A stretch of 64,000 nt of DNA from Persephonella hydrogeniphila (GCF_900215515.1 NZ_OBEI01000010.1:1-64000), one strand, 5' to 3'. Shown: positions 25,743-34,537, numbered from the stretch's first letter. The notes: generated by a model not told the origin, from the letters alone. Numbers and translations: made by a program.

Positions 25743-28481
25743 ATGAAAGAATTTTTAGGGGAGATATCATATAACGGGAAAAAATTCAAAACATACAGTC
25801 TAAAAAAACTACATAATGTCTATACAGGAATAGATAAACAGCCTTTTTCTATCAGGGTTCTTATTGAAAATATCCTTAGAAAATTAGATGGAAAAGTGGT
25901 AACCGACAAGCATCTAAAAGAGATTTCCAACTGGAAAAGGAGGTATGAAACACCTGTTGAAATCCCGTTTCATCCTGCAAGGGTAATAATGCAAGATTTT
26001 ACCGGGGTTCCAGGAGTCGTAGATCTCGCTGCTATGAGAGATGCAGCAAAAGAGTTAGGTATAGATCCTGAGAAAGTAAATCCTCTTGTTCCTGTAGATC
26101 TTATTATTGATCACTCTATACAGATAGATTTTTACGGAACGGAGGATGCATTTAAGAAAAATCTTGAACTTGAGTATAAAAGGAACAAAGAGAGATACCA
26201 GCTTCTAAAATGGGCACAGAAAGCATTTGATAATATGAGAGTTTTTCCTCCCGGAGCAGGGATAATACACCAGGTGAACCTCGAGTATATAGCTCAAGTA
26301 GTAATGAAATCTGAAGAAAACGGAGAAAGTATAGCTTTTCCTGATACTGTAGTTGGAACAGATTCCCACACAACAATGATAAATGGTCTTGGTGTGCTTG
26401 GATGGGGGGTTGGGGGTATTGAGGCAGAAGCTGTTATGCTTGGACAGCCTTACTACATGAAGATTCCGGAAGTTGTCGGTGTTAAACTTTCAGGTGAACT
26501 GCCTGAAGGAGTTACAACAACAGATCTTGTCCTGACCATTACTCAGAAACTCAGAGAGTACGGTGTTGTTGAAAAATTTGTTGAATTTTTTGGAGAAGGA
26601 GTTAAAAAATTGTCTCTTCCAGATAGGGCTACAATAGCAAATATGGCACCTGAATACGGAGCAACAGCTGGATTTTTCCCTGTTGATGAAGAAACAGTAA
26701 ACTTTCTGAAACTGACAGGAAGAGAAGATACGGCTGAATTGGTAGAGATTTATACAAAAGAAAATCTACTTTACTACTATGGTAATGAAAGAATAAATTA
26801 TACAGATGTAATTGAAATAGATTTGACACAGATAGAACCTTCTCTTGCAGGACCTTCAAGACCTCAAGATAGAGTTTCCCTCAGAAACATGAAAAAAAGC
26901 TTTATAGATATGCTCAACTGTAATTACGGAAGAGAGATAGATATAAAAGAAATTACAGCTTTTGAAGATGAAGCAGGTAAGGATATGGAAGCTGGAGAAT
27001 GCAGAATCCATAAAGGTAAAAAAATAGTAAAAATAGAGATAGATGGAGAAGAGATAATAATTGGAGATGGTTCTGTAGTAATCGCATCTATAACATCGTG
27101 TACAAACACATCGAATCCTTCTGTTCTTATAGCAGCAGGTCTACTTGCAAAGAAAGCTGTTGAGAATGGATTAAGTGTTAAACCATATGTAAAAACATCT
27201 TTGGCTCCCGGTTCGAGGGTTGTTGAAGAGTATCTGAAAAAGGCAGGGCTTCTTCCTTATCTTGAAGCTTTGAGATTTCATATTGTAGGTTTTGGATGTA
27301 CAACATGTATTGGAAATAGTGGTCCTCTGCATCCTGATATAGAAAAAGCTATTAAAGAAAATGATCTGATAGTTTCTGCTGTTTTATCAGGAAACAGGAA
27401 TTTTGAAGCAAGGATACATCCTGATGTAAAAGCAAATTATCTTGCTTCTCCTCCTCTTGTAGTTGCATATGCTATAGCAGGTAGAACAGATATAGATCTT
27501 ACTTCTGAACCTGTTGGATTTGATCCTAATGGGGAGCCAGTGTACCTTAAAGATATATGGCCTTCTCAGGAAGAAATTAATCGGATAATGAGTAGTGTTC
27601 TTTCTCCACAGATATTCAAAGAAAAATACAAAGATATATTAAAGGGGGATGATCTCTGGCAAAAATTGGAGGCACCTGAAGGGGAAACTTTTAATTGGGA
27701 TCCTAATTCTACATACATAAGAAAACCACCATATTTTGAAGGATTTTCTGTAGATATTCTCCCTCCGGAAGACATAAAAGGAGCCAGAGTTCTTGAACTT
27801 CTGGGGGATTCTGTAACAACAGATCACATTTCTCCTGCAGGTAAAATACCTCCTGATTATCCTGCCGGAAAGTATCTTATAGAACATGGTGTAAAACCTG
27901 AAGATTTTAACTCGTATGGTGCAAGAAGGGGAAATCATGAGGTAATGGTAAGGGGAACTTTTGCAAATGTCAGAATAAAAAATAAGTTAGTAGCTCCAAA
28001 AGAAGGAGGCTATACCCTTAAATTCCCTGAGAAAGAAGAGATGTTTGTATACGATGCAGCGGTAAAATATGCAGAAGAGGGAACTCCTCTGATAGTTCTT
28101 GCAGGAAAGGAGTATGGAACAGGTTCTTCAAGAGATTGGGCAGCTAAAGGAACTAAACTGCTTGGTGTTAAAGCTGTAATTGTAAAATCTTTTGAGAGAA
28201 TACATAGATCAAATCTTGTAGGAATGGGTGTTCTGCCTCTTGTATTTAAAGAGGGAGAAGGGTGGGAAGAATTAGGACTTGACGGTTCGGAAATTTACGA
28301 AATAACAGGGATAAAGGATATCCAGCCTGGAAAAGAGCTGTCTGTAAAGGCAATCAAAGAAAATGGAGAGATTATTCAGTTTAAAGTAATATCAAGATTA
28401 GATACAGTTGTTGATATAGAGTATTTTAAAAACGGTGGGATTCTCCCTATGGTACTCAGAAAAATTGTGAAGGAAGGCTAA
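25743..28481 (+). CDS. acnA: Aconitate hydratase A-type
   Basis: A 912-aa AcnA/IRP-family aconitase. Motifs: DSHTTMINGLGVLGWGVGGIEAEAV, the cluster cysteines in SCTNTSNPSVL and GFGCTTCIGNSGPL, GDSVTTDHISPAG, and GSSRDWAAKGT in the swivel domain. It is separate in family from acnB next door, so the genome encodes both types within 7 kb. It could serve the TCA cycle under other conditions or act on another tricarboxylate such as 2-methylcitrate-derived compounds. It is divergent from the SQR-like gene across a 120-bp AT-rich gap in which I see no clear operator. Confidence 0.93.
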   Translation: MKEFLGEISYNGKKFKTYSLKKLHNVYTGIDKQPFSIRVLIENILRKLDGKVVTDKHLKEISNWKRRYETPVEIPFHPARVIMQDFTGVPGVVDLAAMRDAAKELGIDPEKVNPLVPVDLIIDHSIQIDFYGTEDAFKKNLELEYKRNKERYQLLKWAQKAFDNMRVFPPGAGIIHQVNLEYIAQVVMKSEENGESIAFPDTVVGTDSHTTMINGLGVLGWGVGGIEAEAVMLGQPYYMKIPEVVGVKLSGELPEGVTTTDLVLTITQKLREYGVVEKFVEFFGEGVKKLSLPDRATIANMAPEYGATAGFFPVDEETVNFLKLTGREDTAELVEIYTKENLLYYYGNERINYTDVIEIDLTQIEPSLAGPSRPQDRVSLRNMKKSFIDMLNCNYGREIDIKEITAFEDEAGKDMEAGECRIHKGKKIVKIEIDGEEIIIGDGSVVIASITSCTNTSNPSVLIAAGLLAKKAVENGLSVKPYVKTSLAPGSRVVEEYLKKAGLLPYLEALRFHIVGFGCTTCIGNSGPLHPDIEKAIKENDLIVSAVLSGNRNFEARIHPDVKANYLASPPLVVAYAIAGRTDIDLTSEPVGFDPNGEPVYLKDIWPSQEEINRIMSSVLSPQIFKEKYKDILKGDDLWQKLEAPEGETFNWDPNSTYIRKPPYFEGFSVDILPPEDIKGARVLELLGDSVTTDHISPAGKIPPDYPAGKYLIEHGVKPEDFNSYGARRGNHEVMVRGTFANVRIKNKLVAPKEGGYTLKFPEKEEMFVYDAAVKYAEEGTPLIVLAGKEYGTGSSRDWAAKGTKLLGVKAVIVKSFERIHRSNLVGMGVLPLVFKEGEGWEELGLDGSEIYEITGIKDIQPGKELSVKAIKENGEIIQFKVISRLDTVVDIEYFKNGGILPMVLRKIVKEG

Positions 28482-28744
28482 TCTTTGTATTCTGAGCAAA
28501 GAATATCTGCAGTTGTGTTTGCTTCATAAAGGGATTCGGAAAGGCAGCCCATCTCACAGGCTTTTTTCAGGATAGGGCTATCTCCTTTATAACCATTTTC
28601 GCAGTTTTTTATTTTTCCACTTTCTCTGTCCTTAAAGCATTTTACTGTTATTTCTTGAATTTCTTTACAGATACTTTCCGGATAGAGGGGAGGGGTTATC
28701 GTGTATATAGTAGCTACCACTATAGATACTATCATCTTTCTCAT
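28478..28744 (-). CDS. Small secreted six-cysteine protein, unknown function
   Basis: An 88-aa protein not recognised. Residues 1-22 form a signal peptide (MRKM then a hydrophobic stretch). The mature part has six cysteines (26, 36, 48, 63, 67, 83), enough for three disulfides, and alternates charged and polar residues; CKEIQEITVKCF and CEMGC stand out. No CXXCH haem motif is present. A GAGGG ribosome-binding site precedes the ATG. Its stop overlaps the acnA stop by 4 bp on the opposite strand. Confidence 0.7.
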   Translation of the reverse strand: MRKMIVSIVVATIYTITPPLYPESICKEIQEITVKCFKDRESGKIKNCENGYKGDSPILKKACEMGCLSESLYEANTTADILCSEYKD

Positions 28745-28811
28745 ATTATTCCCTCTTTTTTCACAGTATTAATTTTTAATTAAAATTTAAATTTAACATA
28801 AGGAGGGAAAT

Positions 28812-29660
28812 TTGGCTTCTGGTTTACTTGCTTTACTTGATGATGTGGCTCTTATAATGGATGATCTGGCATCTGCTACAAAAGCAGCAACTAAAAAAAC
28901 ATCAGCTTTACTCGCTGATGATCTTGCAGTAGGAGCCAAAAAGGCATCGGGATATGCAAGTGAGAGGGAACTTCCTGTTATATGGGCTATAGCAAAAGGC
29001 TCATTTGTTAATAAACTTGTTATTCTTCCTGCTGTTTTTCTATTGAGCTATTTTGTTCCTTTTCTTATTACTCCTATTATTCTAATAGGTGGAATTTATC
29101 TTTCTTATGAAGGAGCAGAAAAAATAATAGATTTTGTTTTTCACAGAGGAAAAGCTAAAAAGGCTCTAAAAGAGATGACAGAAAAGGAAAAAATAAGATC
29201 TGCAATAATAACAGATTTTATACTATCTTTAGAGATAGTTATAATAGCCTTGTCTACTGTCCAGGATAAGCCCTTTTCAGTTCAGGTTGTAACAGTATCT
29301 ATAATTGCTTTCCTCGCTACAGTTGGAGTTTATGGACTTGTTGCCCTTATTGTCAGAATGGATGATTTTGGGCTTTCTCTTATGGAAAGATATGATGGAT
29401 TTTTAAATAAAACAGGTTACTTTTTGATAATTTCTCTTCCTTATGTGATTAAAGCCCTTTCTGTTATCGGAACAGTTGCGATGCTTGCTGTAGGTGGAGG
29501 TATATTTGTCCACAATACAGAGTTTTTCCACAGTATAGCGGAGAGATTTATTCCCTATATATCGGATATTTTTATAGGTTTTTTTATAGGAGTCATAGCT
29601 GTTCTTATAGTTAAGAGTTTAAAATTTCTAAAAAGATTAGTTTATTCTGAACCTTCTTAA
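28812..29660 (+). CDS. DUF808 (YedI-like) inner-membrane protein
   Basis: The 282-aa protein begins ASGLLALLDDVALIMDDLASATKAATKKTSALLADDLAV (quoted in part), the hallmark N-terminus of the DUF808 family, then has about five or six transmembrane helices. Function of the family is unknown. The start is TTG behind AAGGAGGG. It overlaps the tail of the convergent copB by 24 bp. Confidence 0.9.
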   Translation: MASGLLALLDDVALIMDDLASATKAATKKTSALLADDLAVGAKKASGYASERELPVIWAIAKGSFVNKLVILPAVFLLSYFVPFLITPIILIGGIYLSYEGAEKIIDFVFHRGKAKKALKEMTEKEKIRSAIITDFILSLEIVIIALSTVQDKPFSVQVVTVSIIAFLATVGVYGLVALIVRMDDFGLSLMERYDGFLNKTGYFLIISLPYVIKALSVIGTVAMLAVGGGIFVHNTEFFHSIAERFIPYISDIFIGFFIGVIAVLIVKSLKFLKRLVYSEPS

Positions 29661-31625
29661 TGTCTGTGAGTTAACTGCAACTATAACAGTACTTATCGAC
29701 ATAAGCAGAGCTCCCACAGCAGGCTGTATAACTATGCCATAACTGTAAAGCAATCCTGCAGCAAGAGGGATAGCTACTATATTGTATCCAGCAGCCCACC
29801 AAAGATTTTGAACCATTTTAGAGTATGTAGCTCTGGATATCTTTATTATTTTTGGGACGTCGGCTGGATTACTTCTTACAAGTATAATGTCTGCACTTTC
29901 AATAGCTACATCTGTTCCTGCACCTATTGCGATTCCTACATCTGCAGTCACAAGGGCAGGGGCGTCATTTATACCATCTCCTACCATTGCAACTTTATAG
30001 CCTTGCTTTTTTAGAAGTTCTACCTTTTCTGCCTTTTGATGGGGTAATACCTGGGCAAAATAATCATCAATCCCCAATATTTTACTTACACTTTTTGCAA
30101 CATCCTCAGCATCGCCTGTAAGCATATAAACTTTTATTCCCATTTCTTTTAACTGTTTAACAGCTTCATAACTTTCTTTCTTAATTTTGTCTGAAAGAGC
30201 AAAAATTCCTGCCAGTTTTCTATCAACAATAACAAAAATCACTGTTTTTCCTTCTTTCTGGAGATCTGTAATTTTAATATCTTTAACAGGAATATCTAAT
30301 TCCTTTAAAAGATTTGGACCTCCAATGTATATCTCCTTTCCATTAATAATCCCATAAGCACCCTTTCCGGGAATAGTCCTGTATTCTTCTACTTTTTCAG
30401 GTTTTATTCCTTTCTCTTTTGCATACTTAACAACTGCTTTGGCTATTATGTGTTCTGAATTCTGTTCTATTGATGATGCTATTTTTATAAGTTCGTTTTT
30501 ATCGATAAATGAAATCAGATCTGTAACACCAAACTTTCCTTCTGTTAAAGTACCTGTTTTATCAAAAATAACAGCGGTAAGATCTTTTGCCTGTTCAAAT
30601 GCTTTTCTATCCCTTATAAGAATACCGTTTTTGGCTGTTATTGATGTTGATATCGCAACAACAAGAGGAACTGCCAGTCCAAGGGCATGGGGGCAGGCTA
30701 TAACCAGAACTGTTACAGCCCTTTCAAGGGCAAAATCAGGAGATCCTTTCAAAAACCAGATGATATATGTGATACTTCCTGTTATTATGGCAACATAAAA
30801 TAAAAATGCTGCAGCTCTATTGGCCAAATCTTGAGTTTTAGATCTACTTTCCTGTGCCTGTTTTACAAGTTTTATCACCTGTGATAGATATGTTTCTTCT
30901 CCCGTTTTTTGTATTTTTACTTTTAAAACTCCTTCCTCATTTATAGAACCACCTATAACTTTGCTTCCTACCTTTTTCAGAACAGGTTTAGACTCTCCAG
31001 TTAAAAGGGACTCATTAACATAGCTTTCTCCTTCTACAACGATTCCATCAGAAGGTATTTTTTCCCCAGCCTTGACAAGAACAACATCTCCTTTTTTTAA
31101 TTGTGATACAGGAACATCTATAATCTCTCCATTTTTTATAAGATGTGCTGTTTTAGGCATTATCTTTACAAGCTCTTCAAGAGCCCGTGATGCACCTAAT
31201 ATACTTTTTGCTTCTATATAGTGACCTATTAGCATAACATCTATCAGTGTTGCAAGTTCCCAGAAAAACTCCTTCCCAGACCCGGTTAAAACAGTTAGTG
31301 CAGAGTAAAAGAAAGCAACAGATATAGCTGTTCCTATAAGAGTCATCATTCCAGGTTTTTTATTTTTTAGCTCTGATAATAGACCTTTTAAAAAGGGATA
31401 GCCTCCATAAAAATAGATAACAGATGATAGAATTAACAGAACTTCTTTCTGGAAAGGGATTGTTATACTGAAACTAAACCATTTTTGTATCATTTCAGAC
31501 AGAAGAAGAACAGGAATTGTTAGGATTGCAGAGATAACAAATCGCTTTTTAAAGTCCTGTATATGAGACGTATGATCATGTTTTTTGTTTGAGTTGTGTT
31601 TATGGGAATGATTCTGGGTATTCAT
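29637..31625 (-). CDS. copB: P1B-type heavy-metal ATPase, CopB-like (P1B-3, CPH)
   Basis: An ATP-driven metal exporter. The 662-aa protein lacks a ferredoxin-like CXXC domain and instead has a His-rich cytoplasmic N-terminus (NHSHKHNSNKKHDHTSH). The membrane metal site is CPH (VIACPHALGLAVPL), as in CopB-type ATPases linked to Cu(II)/Cu(I) or Ag. Also visible are LLTGESKPV, DKTGTLTEG and MVGDGINDAPALVTADVG. The nucleotide-binding dipeptide HP is HI here (NSEHIIAKA). I prefer ATG at 31625, which has GGAGA upstream; an ATG at 31637 lacks a ribosome-binding site. Confidence 0.92.
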   Translation of the reverse strand: MNTQNHSHKHNSNKKHDHTSHIQDFKKRFVISAILTIPVLLLSEMIQKWFSFSITIPFQKEVLLILSSVIYFYGGYPFLKGLLSELKNKKPGMMTLIGTAISVAFFYSALTVLTGSGKEFFWELATLIDVMLIGHYIEAKSILGASRALEELVKIMPKTAHLIKNGEIIDVPVSQLKKGDVVLVKAGEKIPSDGIVVEGESYVNESLLTGESKPVLKKVGSKVIGGSINEEGVLKVKIQKTGEETYLSQVIKLVKQAQESRSKTQDLANRAAAFLFYVAIITGSITYIIWFLKGSPDFALERAVTVLVIACPHALGLAVPLVVAISTSITAKNGILIRDRKAFEQAKDLTAVIFDKTGTLTEGKFGVTDLISFIDKNELIKIASSIEQNSEHIIAKAVVKYAKEKGIKPEKVEEYRTIPGKGAYGIINGKEIYIGGPNLLKELDIPVKDIKITDLQKEGKTVIFVIVDRKLAGIFALSDKIKKESYEAVKQLKEMGIKVYMLTGDAEDVAKSVSKILGIDDYFAQVLPHQKAEKVELLKKQGYKVAMVGDGINDAPALVTADVGIAIGAGTDVAIESADIILVRSNPADVPKIIKISRATYSKMVQNLWWAAGYNIVAIPLAAGLLYSYGIVIQPAVGALLMSISTVIVAVNSQTLRRFRIN

Positions 31626-31649
31626 AATTTTCTCCATTTACTACTATAC

Positions 31650-31677
31650 TTTGTAGTATTAACTTAAAAACTACAAA
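31650..31677 (-). promoter_or_regulatory. Inverted repeat in the copB promoter region, candidate metal-regulator operator
   Basis: Arms TTTGTAGT (31650-31657) and ACTACAAA (31670-31677) are perfect inverted repeats separated by 12 bp, 25-52 bp upstream of the copB start. The position suits an operator. The half-site ACTACAAA does not match the CopY or CsoR sites I know. Confidence 0.4.
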
Positions 31678-31702
31678 ACATAAAGTCAACACTTTAATTA
31701 AA

Positions 31703-32335
31703 TCAGATGTATTTTTTTAGTTTTTCTTTGTTTATTATGAGTTCCTTGCCTTTTTTTTCGATAATTCCCTGTTCTTTGAACTTTTTCAAAATTCTTGAAA
31801 AGGTTTCTGGAGTTATATTTAACAAGGAGGCTATTTTGTTATGTTTCAGCTCTTTGAATAGATCTTCATGTTCATCAATAAATTTTGCAACTCTTGAGAC
31901 AGCATCCATCATCATATTCTGAATGATAATATCGTTTAGTATTTTTATCTTATAGGTAAGGGATCTTATTATATTAAAGGCTATGGCTGGATCTTTAATA
32001 AATTCATTTCTAAATCTATCAAAATCTATTGCAAGAACTTTTCCATCTGTTTCAAATTCAGCTGTTGCAGGATAAGGGAATTCTTCAAAGTTTGCAACTT
32101 CTGCAATCATGTTTACAGGGTGAAAGTAATGTAAAGTTATCTCGTTACCTTTAAGATCTGTTTTGTATACTCTTATAGCGCCTTCAAGTAAGATATAAAG
32201 ATATTTTGGTTCTTCACCCTCATAAAATAAGAGTTCTCCTCTACTGTACTCTCTTACATGAGATATAGCTTGGAGTTTTTTTAGTTGTTCATTATTTAGA
32301 TGTTTGAACAGGTATATCTCTCTTGCATCAATCAT
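31703..32335 (-). CDS. Crp/Fnr-family transcriptional regulator, DNR/NnrR-like
   Basis: A 210-aa regulator with an N-terminal cyclic-nucleotide-type sensor domain (SRGELLFYEGEEPKYLYILLEG), a long dimer helix, and a C-terminal winged HTH whose recognition helix ITPETFSRILKKF keeps the E..SR contacts of FNR. It lacks the N-terminal cysteine cluster of FNR, so it is more like the haem/NO-sensing DNR/NnrR group. I chose ATG at 32335, behind GAGGGG. Its promoter has an extended -10 TGCTATAAT on the minus strand (32365-32373). It is divergent from a denitrification-linked operon and probably controls the FNR-type boxes in this window. Confidence 0.88.
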   Translation of the reverse strand: MIDAREIYLFKHLNNEQLKKLQAISHVREYSRGELLFYEGEEPKYLYILLEGAIRVYKTDLKGNEITLHYFHPVNMIAEVANFEEFPYPATAEFETDGKVLAIDFDRFRNEFIKDPAIAFNIIRSLTYKIKILNDIIIQNMMMDAVSRVAKFIDEHEDLFKELKHNKIASLLNITPETFSRILKKFKEQGIIEKKGKELIINKEKLKKYI

Positions 32336-32402
32336 TTGAATCCCCTCTTCCAATCCTTGCAAGAATTATAGCATATTGTAGGTAATTTAGGTATTTAAGC
32401 AA

Positions 32403-32420
32403 GGTTAGTTAAAACTAACC
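32403..32420. promoter_or_regulatory. Perfect 18-bp palindrome beside an FNR box
   Basis: GGTTAGTTAAAACTAACC is self-complementary over all 18 bases. It lies 3 bp from the FNR-type box, in the divergent region between the Crp/Fnr regulator and the DUF2249 gene. It does not resemble FNR, NsrR or Fur boxes and implies a second regulator. Confidence 0.5.
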
Positions 32421-32423
32421 TAA

Positions 32424-32437
32424 TTGATACTAATCAA
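32424..32437. promoter_or_regulatory. FNR/DNR-type box, perfect
   Basis: TTGAT-ACTA-ATCAA, extended by A/T on both sides to a 16-bp perfect match. It lies 53 bp upstream of the DUF2249 start and about 72 bp above the likely start site of the divergent regulator gene, so it could act on either. Confidence 0.75.
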
Positions 32438-32490
32438 TGAAAAATTTTTAAATGCAGATGAAAATTAATCTCAAAAAGGAGGTAGCCAAA

Positions 32491-32778
32491 ATGTCAAAAA
32501 AAGAAGAGATAAAAGTAGAAGGAGCTACTGTGCCTGTTTACAGATTTGTCGAAGACGGTATAACTTATTTTGAGTTTGACACTTCCATGCTGGGACCTCC
32601 AGAGCCTATGATTAATGCGCTTGCAGTTTTAAAACTCCTTGATTCTTCAGATAAAAGAGTGATTATGATTAATCACAAGAAACCTATGGGATTGTTTGAC
32701 AAAATATCAGATAAATATGATTATGAGATAGAAGAGATTGATGGAAAGTACAAAATTATATTTAAGCTTAAGGAATAA
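32491..32778 (+). CDS. DUF2249 domain protein
   Basis: A 95-aa soluble protein. The segment FDTSMLGPPEPMINALAVLKLLDSSDKRVIMINHKKP and the closing YEIEEIDGKYKIIFKL (quoted in part) fit the DUF2249/TusA-like alpha-beta fold, which often sits beside hemerythrin, NnrS and nitric-oxide genes. There is no conserved cysteine, unlike TusA. The ATG at 32491 has AAAGGAGG upstream; an upstream in-frame ATG at 32452 lacks one. First of three genes with close spacing. Confidence 0.75.
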   Translation: MSKKEEIKVEGATVPVYRFVEDGITYFEFDTSMLGPPEPMINALAVLKLLDSSDKRVIMINHKKPMGLFDKISDKYDYEIEEIDGKYKIIFKLKE

Positions 32779-32781
32779 ATA

Positions 32782-34044
32782 ATGAGAGTTGTTGGCAGTC
32801 TTGCCACAAAATTAGCACCTCCATTCAGTCTTGTTTTGCATTATTTTATAGCTGGAGTTGTCTTTAATTTTTTAAGTATAATTGCTCTGTTTTTATTCTG
32901 GAAAGGATTTTCTTCTCTGTTTTATTCTTTTGAGTATGCTGCTCTGGCACATCTCTTTCTTCTTGGATTTGTTATGATGATAATTTTTGGAGCTTTATAC
33001 CAGCTGATACCTGTTGCCCTTGAGATACCTGTTTTCTCATTTAAAATAGGCTATCTTCAATTTTATCTGTATATATCTGGATTACTGATTTTCGTCTTTT
33101 CCTTTTATTTTAGTAATCTTTTTCGTATTTTACCTTTAGGAGCATCTTTAGTTTATCTGTCTGTATTACTATTTATTGTTAATTTTTATATGAGCTTGAG
33201 AAAGTTGGAAAAGTTCAGTATTACGGCAAAGTTCCTAACTGTAGCTGTCACTTCCCTTTTAATCGGCATAACCTTAGGTCTGTTTCTTGCTTTTAACTTT
33301 GTTTACAGTTTTTATGGAGGAGATATTATCAGATTTATTATTGCCCATGTTCTGTTTACTTTATTTGGATTTGTGCTTATGGTTGTTATGGGTGTTTCTA
33401 TGGTTCTTCTTCCGATGTTTAGTTTGGCTCATAAGTTTAATGATATCTTTATCAATATAGCTTTTTATGTAATGGTGATATCAGTTTTTGGTGGAGGTAT
33501 TCTTATACTATTTTTTAACAGCCCTGCTGTTTTTTATTCGGTTTTTGTACTTGCTTTTGCTGGTATGTTCCTTTATATCATTCAGGTTTTTGAGATTTAT
33601 AGAAAAAGACCGAGAAAAACAAAAGATACAGGTATGAATACGATGTTTTTCAGTCATATCTTTCTCGGATTTTCCATTATTTCCGGACTTTTAACTCCCT
33701 TTACAGATAAAGGTTTTCTGCTGTTTGGGCTGATAATTACATTTGGATTTCTAAATTTTATTATTTATGGAAGCCTGTACAAAATTGTTCCATTTCTAAC
33801 GTGGTTTCATAGATTTTCTTCTCTTGTAGGCAAGAAAAGAGTTCCAATGCTTGCAGATATGCTACCTCCTAAACTACCGGATATCCAGATAACAATATCT
33901 GTAATAGGTTTTGTATTGCTGTTTATTTCAGTAATCTTTGGAATGAAATATCTTTATATTCTTTCTGTTGTAACAATGCTTACAGGAGCAGCTTTGTTTT
34001 TATACCTCTTTTTCTATGTTCTTAATTTTAAAGGGGAGGAATAA
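32782..34044 (+). CDS. Polytopic haem-copper oxidase subunit I-like / NnrS-like membrane protein
   Basis: A 420-aa protein with about 12 transmembrane helices. Histidines lie at helix positions reminiscent of haem-copper oxidase subunit I and NnrS: EYAALAHLFLLGFVMMI, FIIAHVLFTLFGFVLMVV, SLAHKF and FFSHIFLGFSI. I do not see the complete H-x3-E/Y..HH active site of a true oxidase or NO reductase, so a catalytic assignment is not justified. It starts 3 bp after the DUF2249 gene and ends one base before the MIP18-like ATG. The location behind an FNR box suggests a role in NO or nitrite metabolism. Confidence 0.68.
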   Translation: MRVVGSLATKLAPPFSLVLHYFIAGVVFNFLSIIALFLFWKGFSSLFYSFEYAALAHLFLLGFVMMIIFGALYQLIPVALEIPVFSFKIGYLQFYLYISGLLIFVFSFYFSNLFRILPLGASLVYLSVLLFIVNFYMSLRKLEKFSITAKFLTVAVTSLLIGITLGLFLAFNFVYSFYGGDIIRFIIAHVLFTLFGFVLMVVMGVSMVLLPMFSLAHKFNDIFINIAFYVMVISVFGGGILILFFNSPAVFYSVFVLAFAGMFLYIIQVFEIYRKRPRKTKDTGMNTMFFSHIFLGFSIISGLLTPFTDKGFLLFGLIITFGFLNFIIYGSLYKIVPFLTWFHRFSSLVGKKRVPMLADMLPPKLPDIQITISVIGFVLLFISVIFGMKYLYILSVVTMLTGAALFLYLFFYVLNFKGEE

Positions 34045-34045
34045 G

Positions 34046-34348
34046 ATGGCAGTAACAAAAGAAAAGGTTTATGAAGCACTCAGAAATGTGATAGACCCTG
34101 AAATAGGATTTAATATTGTTGATTTAGGACTTGTTTATGATGTTCAGATTGATAATGGGAATGTTAAAGTGAAAATGACCCTTTCTTCTCCTTCCTGTCC
34201 TCTTTCAGGAACTATTCTCAGCTGGGTAGAAAGTGCTATAAGACATATTGAAGGTGTAGAAAACGTAGATATAGAGCTTGTGTGGGATCCACCCTGGAAT
34301 ATAGAAATGGCAAGTGAAGAAGTTAAAAAAGCCCTGGGAATGATTTAA
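34046..34348 (+). CDS. MIP18/DUF59 family metal-sulfur cluster assembly protein (SufT/PaaD-like)
   Basis: A 100-aa protein with the DUF59 signature VIDPEIGFNIVDLGLVYDVQID and the conserved cysteine in LSSPSCPLSG. Family members help insert or maturate Fe-S clusters. The ATG at 34046 follows GGGGAGGAATAAG, two bases after the upstream stop. It closes the three-gene cassette that precedes the nap operon. Confidence 0.88.
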   Translation: MAVTKEKVYEALRNVIDPEIGFNIVDLGLVYDVQIDNGNVKVKMTLSSPSCPLSGTILSWVESAIRHIEGVENVDIELVWDPPWNIEMASEEVKKALGMI

Positions 34349-34385
34349 CCATTAATTTTTTAAATACATCTATTTAATAAACTTA

Positions 34386-34430
34386 TTGACCAAAATCAAT
34401 GACTGATCCTGTTCAAATCACTAGTTTAAT
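34386..34430 (+). promoter_or_regulatory. FNR/DNR-type box and -10 element of the nap operon
   Basis: TTGAC-CAAA-ATCAA (34386-34399) differs from the perfect box at one base. A TTTAAT (34425-34430) downstream would put the start site near 34437, about 44 bp from the box centre, close to the spacing of class II FNR-activated promoters. The gap 34349-34652 otherwise holds only the structured leader listed separately. Confidence 0.65.
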
Positions 34431-34537
34431 TACTGAGAAAATAAATATGAGATAGATCATGTTTAGAAAAAAAACAAAGGCACCAAAAAAAATAAGCTCA
34501 AGGAACTCATCAAGAAACAATCTTTTCTTTATATCCC

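Noticed and set aside
32452-32490. Longer start for the DUF2249 protein
   Set aside because: The upstream ATG lacks a ribosome-binding site, while ATG at 32491 follows AAAGGAGG.
32782-34044. Cytochrome oxidase or NO reductase catalytic subunit
   Set aside because: The histidine pattern is suggestive, but the paired HH and the H-x3-E/Y motif of a catalytic binuclear site are not seen.
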